From assembly GCA_946403965.1 (NCBI GenBank), contig CAMJBT010000010.1, forward strand, positions 1 through 62,075: DNA of 62,075 bases. The letters run 5' to 3'. The translations under genes were made by a program, and so were the position numbers. The notes under the pieces were generated by a model. That model saw nothing but the letters and a program-made list of their open reading frames with translations, did not search any database and was not told the DNA's origin. Of the stretch, positions 35,495-43,840 are shown piece after piece. Every line of letters begins with the position of its first letter. The first letter of the stretch is position 1. This DNA comes from an uncultured Pseudobutyrivibrio sp. (GTDB taxonomy: Bacteria > Bacillota > Clostridia > Lachnospirales > Lachnospiraceae).

Positions 35495-36505
35495 TTACTT
35501 CGACTTCTTGTACTCCTGATATAAGTTCTCGATGTATGCCTCGTTGTAATACTCAGACTCGCTGCGTTCCACACGTGAAAGAATCACATCGATGTCGCGC
35601 ATTGTAAGGTCACCCTTGTTCATTAAAAACTCTGGGTATGTACGATGAAGGTCGTAGTATGCGCTCATAGCATATGGAAGCTTGAAGCCCCAGTTGTACT
35701 TCTTGTGAAGAGGCTCGATGTATTCTGAGATTGCGTCGTAAATTGCTGGGATGTCATATCCCTGGTCGAACTTGTAGTTCATATATTCAGCAATCTGCTC
35801 AATCTTAAGGTTTCCTGGATCACGTCCCATTCCGATAAGTGAACCATCGATTACGTATTTACGTTCTGGATAACGCTTTTCGATTGCGCGCTGAGCCATT
35901 GCAAATGCAAGACCAAGGTTCTCGTGAAGGTGAATACCAATCTGAATATCCTTATCAAGGTGCTCATTTACAAGGATGAATCTCTTCTCGAAATCCTCCA
36001 AACGCATATTTCCAAATGTATCAACCATAGAGAAAACTGTAGGATGAACCTCGTTTACTCGCTTGATAACATTGATGTATTCCTCGTCTGTGTAAACAGT
36101 GCAGTTTACAGGGTTCATTGAAACCTGATACCCCTTCTTCAAAAGCTCTGCTGCTGTCTCGCATGCCCAATCAAGAAGATGTCTCTTGAAGATGACGCGG
36201 ACATACTTGATAGTGCCGTCGCAATCCTCGATATGTCCAAGAAGGTCTGGCTTCTCCACCATTACAGAGATGATTGAATTGCCAAGATCCTTTGGAAGAA
36301 TCTTCTTTACATCTGCCATTGAATAGAAACGTGTGTAATCTGTAGAAAGTGGCTGATCCCACATAAATCCTACTTCGATAATGTCTACTTTGGCCTCAAC
36401 CAACTTTTCGATTGTGCCAGTGATTGTCTTCTCTCCGTAATTGCCGCCTGTGATATGGCCGCCGTCACGAAGTGTACAGTCTAATAAACGGAATTGCTTG
36501 TTCAT
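35495..36505 (-). CDS. DRE-TIM metallolyase / aldolase-like enzyme
   Basis: This 336-residue HMGL-like TIM barrel opens with LLDCTLRDGGHITG (catalytic Arg13 and metal Asp14) and has IGIHLHENLG with His192 and His194 as metal ligands, the DRE-TIM signature. Relatives include 4-hydroxy-2-oxovalerate aldolase, HMG-CoA lyase and isopropylmalate synthase. No C-terminal DmpG communication domain is evident. It sits one base from the CMP-sugar synthetase stop and before kpsF. A pyruvate-type carbon-carbon bond-forming step making a ulosonic acid is a reasonable inference; the actual reaction is unknown. Confidence 0.75.
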   Translation of the reverse strand: MNKQFRLLDCTLRDGGHITGGNYGEKTITGTIEKLVEAKVDIIEVGFMWDQPLSTDYTRFYSMADVKKILPKDLGNSIISVMVEKPDLLGHIEDCDGTIKYVRVIFKRHLLDWACETAAELLKKGYQVSMNPVNCTVYTDEEYINVIKRVNEVHPTVFSMVDTFGNMRLEDFEKRFILVNEHLDKDIQIGIHLHENLGLAFAMAQRAIEKRYPERKYVIDGSLIGMGRDPGNLKIEQIAEYMNYKFDQGYDIPAIYDAISEYIEPLHKKYNWGFKLPYAMSAYYDLHRTYPEFLMNKGDLTMRDIDVILSRVERSESEYYNEAYIENLYQEYKKSK

Positions 36506-36506
36506 T

Positions 36507-37175
36507 TTAATTACCTTTCTTTAACTGGTTCATATATATTGCATTTGCAATCTCAAAATCCTCAGCATAGTCGATGTCGACTGCCTCGATTTCCTCTACC
36601 TCGCACATGTAAGGGTTCTCAGATGTACGTGAATGATTGCGCATAAATGACTCTTTATTAAACACGAATGTGGATGTTGTCTCGATGTAGAATGGCTCCA
36701 TATCCTGTGTACGTGGTGGATTGTAAAGGTCGAAGTTTAATGGCTTGCCACCCTTCCAGAAGAATGTCTGCATCTTCTTTGCAGTGAAAGCAGACTCGTA
36801 CTCGCCACTCTTTACATGGTCTACACAGTCCTTGATGTGCTCCACAGTAACAAGTGGAGTGGTGACATGCTCCAAAAGATATACATCAGCATCGATTGTC
36901 TTTACAAACTCCTCATAAATGAGGCGGCCTTTTGTAGTCTTCTCATCCAGGAACTTTGGACGCTGAAGGAACTGCACTCCCTCAGGAAGATATGGAATGA
37001 TAGCTTCATCTGAGCAGTACACATAGATTTCGTCTACTGTGTTGTCTTCCTTGAGCTGGACCAGCTTCTTTAAAACTACATTAATTAAAGGAGTGCCATC
37101 TCCAAATTCCTTGATGTTTTTGCCTGGAAGGCGCTCATTATTCAACTTGATTGGAACGAATGCTACTGTTTTCAT
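36507..37175 (-). CDS. Acylneuraminate/CMP-sugar cytidylyltransferase
   Basis: This 222-residue single-domain enzyme of the NeuA/KdsB/LegF superfamily has the P-loop-like VPIKLNNERLPGKNIKEFG (about 8-26), YLLEHVTTPL and FYIETTSTFVFNKESF, close to the acylneuraminate cytidylyltransferase family. These activate an alpha-keto acid sugar as the CMP derivative. It differs from the second cytidylyltransferase in the window (12693-14294), so two CMP-acid pathways may exist. AGGAGA lies seven bases upstream of the ATG. It overlaps no gene but is one base from the metallolyase. Confidence 0.8.
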   Translation of the reverse strand: MKTVAFVPIKLNNERLPGKNIKEFGDGTPLINVVLKKLVQLKEDNTVDEIYVYCSDEAIIPYLPEGVQFLQRPKFLDEKTTKGRLIYEEFVKTIDADVYLLEHVTTPLVTVEHIKDCVDHVKSGEYESAFTAKKMQTFFWKGGKPLNFDLYNPPRTQDMEPFYIETTSTFVFNKESFMRNHSRTSENPYMCEVEEIEAVDIDYAEDFEIANAIYMNQLKKGN

Positions 37176-37198
37176 ATGCTAATCTCCTAGTTTTTTCT

Positions 37199-37245
37199 CG
37201 CTGGTTACGCCTACAATACATATGGGTATTGTATCCTACCAACTA
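37199..37245. other. Intergenic long imperfect hairpin
   Basis: TACAATAC and GTATTGTA pair around a six-base loop, and the flanking GGTTACGCC / TCCTACCAAC extend the stem with bulges. It fills the space between the CMP-sugar synthetase start and the GT-B gene stop. It could be a processing site or weak terminator between two coupled genes. Confidence 0.45.
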
Positions 37246-37280
37246 TTTATACACTACTTAAAAAATACTTTATTGCACCT

Positions 37281-38705
37281 CTACGAATTCACGAACTGAT
37301 CTACGAACCCGCAGATATTAGACATGGAGTTTGGTTCGAACATGCCATCAGCGTCCACGAGGCCAGCGGCGTCGCGACGGATTAAGTCTACGACTTGGGC
37401 GGCAGTGTCTACGAGAGGCACATTTTTCTCTTTAATAAAATACTCCATATTTACGGCTGTGTCACCAAAATTTAAAAGGATTGTCTTGCAGCCGAAGCCG
37501 ATGCCTTCCCACACGGAAGCTGTGCGGGCGCTGACAACCACCGAGCTTTGAGCCAAATATTTGAAAATATGCTCGCCATTATTTGCAATGACCTCCAGCT
37601 TTTCGGTGTTGGTCCATGGATATTTTTCTTTGTAGGTTCCAAATTCGAATGGATGAAGCTTGTAAATCACTCGGTATTCATCGCCAATTTCCTCGGCAAC
37701 TGCTGCAGCCACCTTGCTGATTTCCTCTCCTTCGTGAAGAGTGGAAATGAAGCAGATAGTTTTCTCCTCCTTTGGATTCAGCGCCTGATAATGGGCGCGC
37801 TGTTTTTCAAAGAATGGGAAGCCCACTGTAAGCATCTGAACGTTGTCAGGCAAATGCACAATTGGAAGCTGTGTCTTTGAGTAAATCAGCTCGTAGTCTG
37901 GAAGCTCTCTCAAATGATCCTCATGATTGTACTGCATCGGAGTATGTGTTGGAAAAGCAAATCCGTGACTATACTCTGCCGTAGGAATTCCTCGCTCATG
38001 ACCAAGGATGCTCATTGCGTAGCTTTCCATAGTATAGTAGCAAATCTCGATAATGAGCTTTGGCTTAGCCTTGTCCAAAATCTTGCCACAGAACTTTTTG
38101 GTGATATCCACGTAGTACATTCTGTCTACGATTTCTGGAATCATCTTTTCTGCAAGATCAGGGCCAAACTCCTCCTTGATTGCCTCAAACAATGGAGTGA
38201 AAACTTCTGTCACCTGAGCTGTTCTGCGCTGGCGGGTCTTTGTGTTAAACTTGCGTGAAAGCTTCACTGCCAGGTTTGTCTGAAAAGCTACCCTGTCAGT
38301 AAAATAGACATTGTCCATACCATTCGGCTGGCAATGTCCGTGATTTTCAGGGTGCTCAAGAATAACGCTGTTATATTTTTTTGCAATTTCGTCGCAGTAA
38401 ATATCCTCAAATACGCCTGAATCTACATTTTTGGTACGACGACCATTGCCGATGAAAAGCACATCTACATTTCTGTAATTGAAAGGCTTCATGGCATTTA
38501 TAGCCATGGCAAATAGCTCTTTTTTGGTATATGACTGCTCATCACCAGAAGATGCAGCCCCACCCCAGCCGTCAACTGCCTTTTTGATGGCATTGTGGAT
38601 TTCATAGCGGTAGAGGGCCCATACATGAAGACCTTCTATCTCTATACTGTTGCAGTTGTGCTTTCTTTCAAAAGCTAAGAAATTCTCTATAGTTGGTTCT
38701 AACAA
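37281..38705 (-). CDS. GT-B glycosyltransferase with HP motif (capsule/Kdo-transferase-like)
   Basis: The 474-residue soluble protein has VLFIGNGRR, a central AEYSHGFAFPTHTP, then YKLHPFEFG with His351-Pro352, and ARTASVWEGIGFG before the C-terminus. His-Pro plus a following Ser/Thr motif is shared by CMP-sugar-using GT-B enzymes (sialyltransferases, KpsC/KpsS-like Kdo transferases) and CDP-glycerol transferases. As the first gene of the CMP-ulosonate module it is the best candidate to transfer that sugar. The start codon is TTG at 38703-38705 with AAGAGGTG six bases upstream. Acceptor unknown. Confidence 0.65.
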   Translation of the reverse strand: MLEPTIENFLAFERKHNCNSIEIEGLHVWALYRYEIHNAIKKAVDGWGGAASSGDEQSYTKKELFAMAINAMKPFNYRNVDVLFIGNGRRTKNVDSGVFEDIYCDEIAKKYNSVILEHPENHGHCQPNGMDNVYFTDRVAFQTNLAVKLSRKFNTKTRQRRTAQVTEVFTPLFEAIKEEFGPDLAEKMIPEIVDRMYYVDITKKFCGKILDKAKPKLIIEICYYTMESYAMSILGHERGIPTAEYSHGFAFPTHTPMQYNHEDHLRELPDYELIYSKTQLPIVHLPDNVQMLTVGFPFFEKQRAHYQALNPKEEKTICFISTLHEGEEISKVAAAVAEEIGDEYRVIYKLHPFEFGTYKEKYPWTNTEKLEVIANNGEHIFKYLAQSSVVVSARTASVWEGIGFGCKTILLNFGDTAVNMEYFIKEKNVPLVDTAAQVVDLIRRDAAGLVDADGMFEPNSMSNICGFVDQFVNS

Positions 38706-38899
38706 TATTTCACCTCTTAAATATCTGTCACCAATATTATTGCTCTAAATCTTTAGCAAGAATCTATAATTACATTATCTTACTAAATAGTATAGTGGAA
38801 ATCTATCATCATAGACTTTTCTTTAAAATCCAGATTTACAATTTTACTATCAAAATTATCTGCTTGGATTCCTTATTTATAGTTTTAATATTATAGATT

Positions 38900-38930
38900 C
38901 TTGCTGGCAATTCCTTGTTCTGCCAGCAAG
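38900..38930. repeat. Palindrome, TGACTTC-flank family
   Basis: CTTGCTGGCA (38900-38909) pairs with TGCCAGCAAG (38921-38930). It is followed on the plus strand by AAGTCATAGG and preceded by TATAGATT, the flanks shared by the other copies. Confidence 0.65.
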
Positions 38931-38943
38931 AAGTCATAGGTTT

Positions 38944-38971
38944 TTGATTTTCCTCAGAAAATCAAGAACCG
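38944..38971. repeat. Palindrome with a 23-base match elsewhere
   Basis: TTGATTTTC (38944-38952) pairs with GAAAATCAA (38957-38965). The 23 bases at 38949-38971 match, in reverse complement, 46352-46374 after the GT4 gene. A shorter match (TGATTTTCTGAGGAAA) occurs near 50748. Confidence 0.6.
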
Positions 38972-39020
38972 GACATAGACCAATATTTTCTGAAAGAAAA
39001 TATTGCCTGGCATAGTCAGG

Positions 39021-39056
39021 TTCTTGTGGGCCTTTTCCTTAAGTGGCCCACAAGAA
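39021..39056. repeat. Palindrome, 12-bp perfect stem, TGACTTC-flank family
   Basis: TTCTTGTGGGCC (39021-39032) pairs with GGCCCACAAGAA (39045-39056); the loop is TTTTCCTTAAGT. The plus-strand continuation GTCATAAATTTTTACTG is shared, with small changes, by other copies. Confidence 0.7.
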
Positions 39057-39521
39057 GTCATAAATTTTTACTGGGAATTCATTATTACAGTTTTTTATTT
39101 AAATTTTAATAAAAAACTGTAGCATCTTGTTAAATAATAAACACTATTTAATTTGTGAGAAAATGTTTATTCTCATAATATCAATTTTATGGATTACTCT
39201 TCATTTTAGTGAATACAATTCCTCATATATAGAGTTTTAGCCATAACTTGTACAGTAATCTTATTATTTTTTATCAATAAAACTGTACAAATGCTTTCCC
39301 ACTTCTCTTTATGACATATTTTCTCTTTAGGGTCTACTATTCTTTATGGAATATATTCTCCTTAGAATCTATACTTCTCTTTGGAACTTATCATTTATTT
39401 AGAATTTATATCTAATAAACCTATAATCATATAAAATCCTTTTATTTTAATGATTCTATATGCATTTTCTTATGATTACTAGATCTTAGGCTAGCATTAT
39501 TTTTTCACAAAAACCTATGAC

Positions 39522-39557
39522 TTCTTGTGGGCTGCTTAAGGAAAAAGCCCACAAGAA
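39522..39557. repeat. Palindrome, inverted copy, TGACTTC-flank family
   Basis: TTCTTGTGGGCT (39522-39533) pairs with AGCCCACAAGAA (39546-39557); the loop GCTTAAGGAAAA is the complement of the loop at 39033-39044. The CCTATGAC flank lies on the left, so this copy points opposite to the one at 39021. Confidence 0.7.
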
Positions 39558-39629
39558 CCTAGTTTTGCCAGGCAATATTTTATATAAAGAAATATATTTC
39601 TATTCTAAAATAAGTCTAGTAATCCACTG

Positions 39630-40583
39630 TTACTTTTCATCATAAGTGCGCTCGCTGATGATATAACGAGGACGGGCTTTTGTTTCCATGTAAGTCTTGC
39701 CCACATATTCACCGATGACACCAAGTGAAATAAGCTGCACACCGCCAAGGAAGCAGACAGCAACCATAATGCTAGACCATCCCATATTTGTGTTTCCAAG
39801 GATGTGCTGAACGATTGAGTAAATCAAAAGCACAAGACTGACAAATGCCACAAACACACCTAAGCCTGTAATCATTCTGATTGGCTTGATACTGAGAGAT
39901 GTGATGCCGTCGAAAGCAAGGCTGAGCATTTTTGAAAGTGGATAGTGGCTCTCGCCTGCGATACGCTCGTTTCTCTCATAATAAACGCTGGTGCTCTTGA
40001 AGCCTACAAGTGGGAACATTCCACGAAGGAAGATGTTGACCTCCTTGAAGTTTGCAAACTCATTAAGCACGCGGCTGGATACAAGACGATAATCTGCATG
40101 GTTGAAAACAACCTCTGCACCCATACTGTTTAAAAGCTTGTAGAAGCTTTCAGCTGTAAATCTCTTGAAGAATGTGTCAGTATCACGCTTGCTACGGACA
40201 CCATAAACAACCTCGCATCCATCAGCATAAGCATCCACCATTTCATTCATTGCGTTGATATCATCCTGACCATCACAGTCGATTGAAATTGTGATATCGC
40301 AAAGCTCTTTTGCTTCCATAAGACCTGCAAGAACTGCATTCTGATGACCACGGTTGCGGCTCTGTGTGATTCCCACGAAGTGCTCATCCTTTGTAGCAAG
40401 CTCCTTGATAATTTCCCAAGTCTTATCCTTTGAACCATCGTTTACAAACATAACACGTGACTTGTCATCAATTTTGTCTAAGCTAACAAGCTCCTTAATT
40501 TTGTCTAGGAAAAGAGGCGCTGTAATTGGAAGAACCTCTTCTTCGTTATAACAAGGAATAACTATGTATAATACTGGTTTCAT
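39630..40583 (-). CDS. GtrB/ArnC-like GT2 with two C-terminal membrane helices
   Basis: The 317 residues have a GT2 domain (YIVIPCYNEEEVLP, FVNDGSKDKT, GITQSRNRGHQNAV, SIDCDGQDD) and two helices near 235-260 and 270-295, then a short basic tail. This is the layout of polyprenyl-phosphate sugar synthases such as GtrB, which make undecaprenyl-phosphate glucose or similar. It could feed the many GT-C-like transferases encoded in this locus. It lies 27 bases downstream of the epimerase gene. The sugar is unknown. Confidence 0.85.
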   Translation of the reverse strand: MKPVLYIVIPCYNEEEVLPITAPLFLDKIKELVSLDKIDDKSRVMFVNDGSKDKTWEIIKELATKDEHFVGITQSRNRGHQNAVLAGLMEAKELCDITISIDCDGQDDINAMNEMVDAYADGCEVVYGVRSKRDTDTFFKRFTAESFYKLLNSMGAEVVFNHADYRLVSSRVLNEFANFKEVNIFLRGMFPLVGFKSTSVYYERNERIAGESHYPLSKMLSLAFDGITSLSIKPIRMITGLGVFVAFVSLVLLIYSIVQHILGNTNMGWSSIMVAVCFLGGVQLISLGVIGEYVGKTYMETKARPRYIISERTYDEK

Positions 40584-40610
40584 ATTTCCTCCGGTCTGCT
40601 CTTAAAATTT

Positions 40611-41441
40611 CTATTTCCAATCATTCATTATCTTATCTATACGGCTGGAGTCGCCCCATACCGCCTTTGAATCATATGGACGATCTGGGAATGTGCCATA
40701 GGCAAGGCTGATATTATAGCCATTGTCGGTAATGAATTTCTCCACTCGATCTGCAAGCTTCATTGGCTTGCCTGTGCAGCACTCGATGATTCCAAGAACA
40801 TCATCCTGCATGCTAGCCTTTGCCACCTGCTCACAGAATAAATCATAATCTGTAAAGTCAAACTGATTTTGACCTGTGGTGAATGGGAAAGTCTCGTCGC
40901 CTGCCTCTGCTGCGGCTGTAAGCTTTGAGAAAATGCTGCATCCTCTATGAGTATTTCCTACTATGTAATATCCGCGAAGCCACTGAAGCTTCACTTTATT
41001 TTCCTTGCAAATAAGTGTTGTGGCCTGACGAAGGGCATTTTTAGCGATACCATAAAGTGACTGTGGCGCACATGGTGTGTCAGCTTTGATGCACCCTTCC
41101 ATAAATCCAATTTCATGCATTGTCCCCATGACACACATCTTTCGAATACCTGCATGGCACATCTTTTCAATAAAATCATAGTGCTTTGGTAAATCCAGCA
41201 TGTGATTCTCGGAAGCATGTCTGAAGCCGTCGCGCCATGCCAAATGAATGACTACGTCTGGCTTTTCAAAATAGCTGTATGGATCTTCAAGAGAGAAGAG
41301 ATCAGCATCGATTCGACGTGCGCGCGAATCAACCTCCTCAGTATGAAAATCTGTGGCAATGACCTGAGCTCCAAGGTCCAGCATGGTCTTCACCACGCCC
41401 TGTCCGATGTATCCGTTGGCTCCTGTAACTAAGTATTTCAT
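40611..41441 (-). CDS. NAD-dependent sugar epimerase/dehydratase
   Basis: This 276-residue extended SDR begins MKYLVTGANGYIGQG (nucleotide-binding GxxGxxG) and has YGIAK as the active-site Tyr-Lys pair, with MGTMHEIG supplying the preceding Thr region. It may act as an NDP-sugar 4-epimerase, 4,6-dehydratase or reductase. The start is ATG 41439-41441 with AGGAGA nine bases upstream; a longer frame to 41471 has no site. It is shorter than GalE. It precedes the GtrB-like gene in the same direction. Confidence 0.8.
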   Translation of the reverse strand: MKYLVTGANGYIGQGVVKTMLDLGAQVIATDFHTEEVDSRARRIDADLFSLEDPYSYFEKPDVVIHLAWRDGFRHASENHMLDLPKHYDFIEKMCHAGIRKMCVMGTMHEIGFMEGCIKADTPCAPQSLYGIAKNALRQATTLICKENKVKLQWLRGYYIVGNTHRGCSIFSKLTAAAEAGDETFPFTTGQNQFDFTDYDLFCEQVAKASMQDDVLGIIECCTGKPMKLADRVEKFITDNGYNISLAYGTFPDRPYDSKAVWGDSSRIDKIMNDWK

Positions 41442-41638
41442 ATACTCAATTCTCCTAGTTTTAATCCGCATATTAGCTCTTACCTTATTTCAGTGCTAGT
41501 TACGGCTACAAGCCTAAAAATTCTACGCTCAGCTATAGAAAGCTTCGCTTAAGAAATATTAGAGCTTGATGCCTACTAGCAATATAAATTATTGAGTAAG
41601 CCCCATATGCTCATATAAAAATCAAAATATTTAATATC

Positions 41639-42754
41639 CTACTTGAATAAATTATCTATCCACGAATGGATGCTGTACTTTTGACGTACCTGCTCATCCT
41701 CGGCGTATGGCTTATCCAGCCACTGTGCACCTGGGAGGACAAATGCTGAGTAATCGCCTGTGGCCTCGGCTTCATCTGCTTTGGCTGGCAAATTCTCGAT
41801 GATTAAATCATTATCCTCATTATAGAACTCATACTCTTTTAAATATATGTTGTTTGTGACTAGTTTTCTCTTGATTCCAAGAGTTTCCATTGTGCGCATT
41901 GTCAAGCCTTGCTGCTGTTCGTGAGCCAAATCAAGAACTGCTTTTGAATTTCTGACTGTTTCACGAATCTGTTCCGGTGTAAATGGCTCAAAGCTGATAA
42001 TGTCCATGTCCAAATCTTTTACAAGCTTTGGATCTTTAAGCTTCTTGCCCCTGTATACGCTTGGTGCAAGATAAAGCTTGAGATAAAGCTTTTTGTCTGG
42101 GTTGGCCTTTTTAAACGCTTTGAAATATCGATAGCGAAATGGAAAAAAGGCTGAAATGCTAACATAATCATAGGTAGTAGCCGCACCTAATATATCACTT
42201 TCCTTTGAATGTGACTGGCTGCTATCTTCTGAAAGTCTGCTGGCGTCAAATTCGTCAGAATAAAATAGCGGAAGAAGCTCGTAGCCAAGCTCACTGGCTC
42301 TGGCATCCACCGAATCGAAGGTTCCTCTCCAATCAAACAGCTTTCCAATTTCACCTTTGTGACGCATGTTTTCAAAAGAATCCCAAGAATAGTAGATTGA
42401 TTTTCCTGTGTCCTTCAGCACCTTGCTTTTAAGCTCGATGATGGTCTCTTCCGAAAGAACATTTCCTCGAATCACAAGGAAATAATCGTAGCCACCGGCA
42501 GGTGCTTCAGCCAAAATCTGCTGTGTAAGCTGTCTGTTAAACTTGCCAAAAACATTCTTCACGTGGAAGATGCTTTCCATGTTTTTCAGAATAAGAAACT
42601 TTGTCTTTTCTGGCTCCTCATCATAAAAATGAGGATTTGCACCACGAGCCAAAAGGTCCTCTTTCATCTTCACCTGATAGGCGTAGAATTTAGGCATGAT
42701 TATTAAGATGTTCTTATTTTTTAAGTCTACTTTATAATCTATTTTTTCATTCAT
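41639..42754 (-). CDS. CgeB/DUF3880-like putative glycosyltransferase
   Basis: The protein of about 371 residues is soluble, with NILIIMPKFYAYQVKMKEDLLARG, YFLVIRGNVLSEETI, YYSWDSFENM and, near the C-terminus, DLAHEQQQGLTMRTMETLGIKRKL, the GT-B-like nucleotide-sugar region seen in CgeB-type proteins. A polar insert near 175-195 is Ser-rich. ATG 42752-42754 is preferred over GTG 42769; neither has ideal spacing from AAGAGG. The donor is unknown. It lies between the FemAB-like and epimerase genes. Confidence 0.65.
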   Translation of the reverse strand: MNEKIDYKVDLKNKNILIIMPKFYAYQVKMKEDLLARGANPHFYDEEPEKTKFLILKNMESIFHVKNVFGKFNRQLTQQILAEAPAGGYDYFLVIRGNVLSEETIIELKSKVLKDTGKSIYYSWDSFENMRHKGEIGKLFDWRGTFDSVDARASELGYELLPLFYSDEFDASRLSEDSSQSHSKESDILGAATTYDYVSISAFFPFRYRYFKAFKKANPDKKLYLKLYLAPSVYRGKKLKDPKLVKDLDMDIISFEPFTPEQIRETVRNSKAVLDLAHEQQQGLTMRTMETLGIKRKLVTNNIYLKEYEFYNEDNDLIIENLPAKADEAEATGDYSAFVLPGAQWLDKPYAEDEQVRQKYSIHSWIDNLFK

Positions 42755-42780
42755 TTTTAAGCTATACACCTCTTCATAGC

Positions 42781-43743
42781 CTATAGTCTTGCTATAGTCT
42801 CCTCGGCTTCCTTGCGGATGATGTCTGGATTGAATACCTTGCGGAAACGATAGTATTCAACCGGACGGCCGCCGTACTCACGGAAGCTGTGATTTATCTG
42901 TTTTACTACGCTGCCTTCAAAGTCAAACTTCAAGCCTTTTTCGTGAGCCTTTTCGATTGACTTGTGAACCAGGGCATCGTAAGTCTGAAGTCTTGAATGT
43001 TCTGGGATTGGACCGCCTGCATCAAGATAGAGGCTCTCTGAATCCCAAACTAAAAAGCTAAGTGAAAGAACTTCATCATTTTCACCCAGCGCTGCGAAAA
43101 CTTCACCTGCATTGTGAGCATATGCCGCTTCGTATATACGAATCCACTGTTCACGAGTGAATGGCACTGGAAGATTCTGACGAGCAAAAATCTTTTCATG
43201 CTCTGTGTAGAATGTATCTGCATCGATAGTTCCAAAATGATGCACGTTCTTTTCGCCTTTACGAATCATATTTTTGTATTTGCTGCTGATTCCGGCATCC
43301 ACTTTTTCCATGTCGCTGGTGTCCTCGATGACATAGGTGTAGCGAGGAATCACACTGTAACGGTGCCAGAAAAATGGCAGGAAGTTGGTGTATTTATATT
43401 GAAATTGCTGCTCGTAAATATCGAGGCCCATGCTCTCGATGAACTCGATGGCAGCATCGCAAATTTCTTCTTCATAGCTGGCGCGCTTTGCAAGGGACTG
43501 TGGGTCCTTTGGATAGCTGACCACCAGACCGTTTGTCTGGGTAAGAGGTGGCTTTGTGATACGCTTCACGCCATTCTTCTCCTCCAGATAATATGGCATG
43601 GCAGCCCAGATACGACCACCCTTTTCATAAATCCATACATCCCAATTCTCAGGGCCGACGATTGCATCAAGCCACCAAGGCTGTGAATATATGCACACAT
43701 AATTATCTTCACAAAATTTATTGAATAAATCTTTATTAGACAT
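42781..43743 (-). CDS. FemAB/GNAT-like acyl or aminoacyl transferase
   Basis: The 320 residues have the double-GNAT look of FemAB-related proteins (BioF2/Acetyltransf_6 type): FCEDNYVCIYSQPWWLDAI, an N-terminal half with FWHRYSVIPRYTYVI, then ISSKYKNMIRKGEKN and LYLDAGGPIPEHSRLQTYDALVHKSI, and a terminal FDFEGS..NHSFREYGG. In glycan loci such enzymes may acylate amino sugars with amino acids or acyl groups. The acceptor is probably a lipid- or nucleotide-linked amino sugar from this locus, but this is inference. Confidence 0.7.
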   Translation of the reverse strand: MSNKDLFNKFCEDNYVCIYSQPWWLDAIVGPENWDVWIYEKGGRIWAAMPYYLEEKNGVKRITKPPLTQTNGLVVSYPKDPQSLAKRASYEEEICDAAIEFIESMGLDIYEQQFQYKYTNFLPFFWHRYSVIPRYTYVIEDTSDMEKVDAGISSKYKNMIRKGEKNVHHFGTIDADTFYTEHEKIFARQNLPVPFTREQWIRIYEAAYAHNAGEVFAALGENDEVLSLSFLVWDSESLYLDAGGPIPEHSRLQTYDALVHKSIEKAHEKGLKFDFEGSVVKQINHSFREYGGRPVEYYRFRKVFNPDIIRKEAEETIARL

Positions 43744-43840
43744 TTAAATCCTCTATTTTTAGCTTTTAATTCAGCTAATTATTTTTTTCTCAGTTAAAAT
43801 ATTAAATCAAGAATCTTGCAAGCCTCAAAACTTGCTGCTC

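Larger units (their letters stand above)
38706..39629. other. 924-base gene-free region with a cluster of palindromes
   Basis: The stretch between the GT-B gene and the GtrB-like gene is very AT-rich with no convincing gene. It holds at least four strong stem-loops (38900-38930, 38944-38965, 39021-39056, 39522-39557) and a CAATATTTTC/GAAAATATTG stem around 38981-39005. The middle part, 39060-39500, shows only AT-rich DNA with short direct repeats of the TTCTCTTTRGAAT type. Confidence 0.6.
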
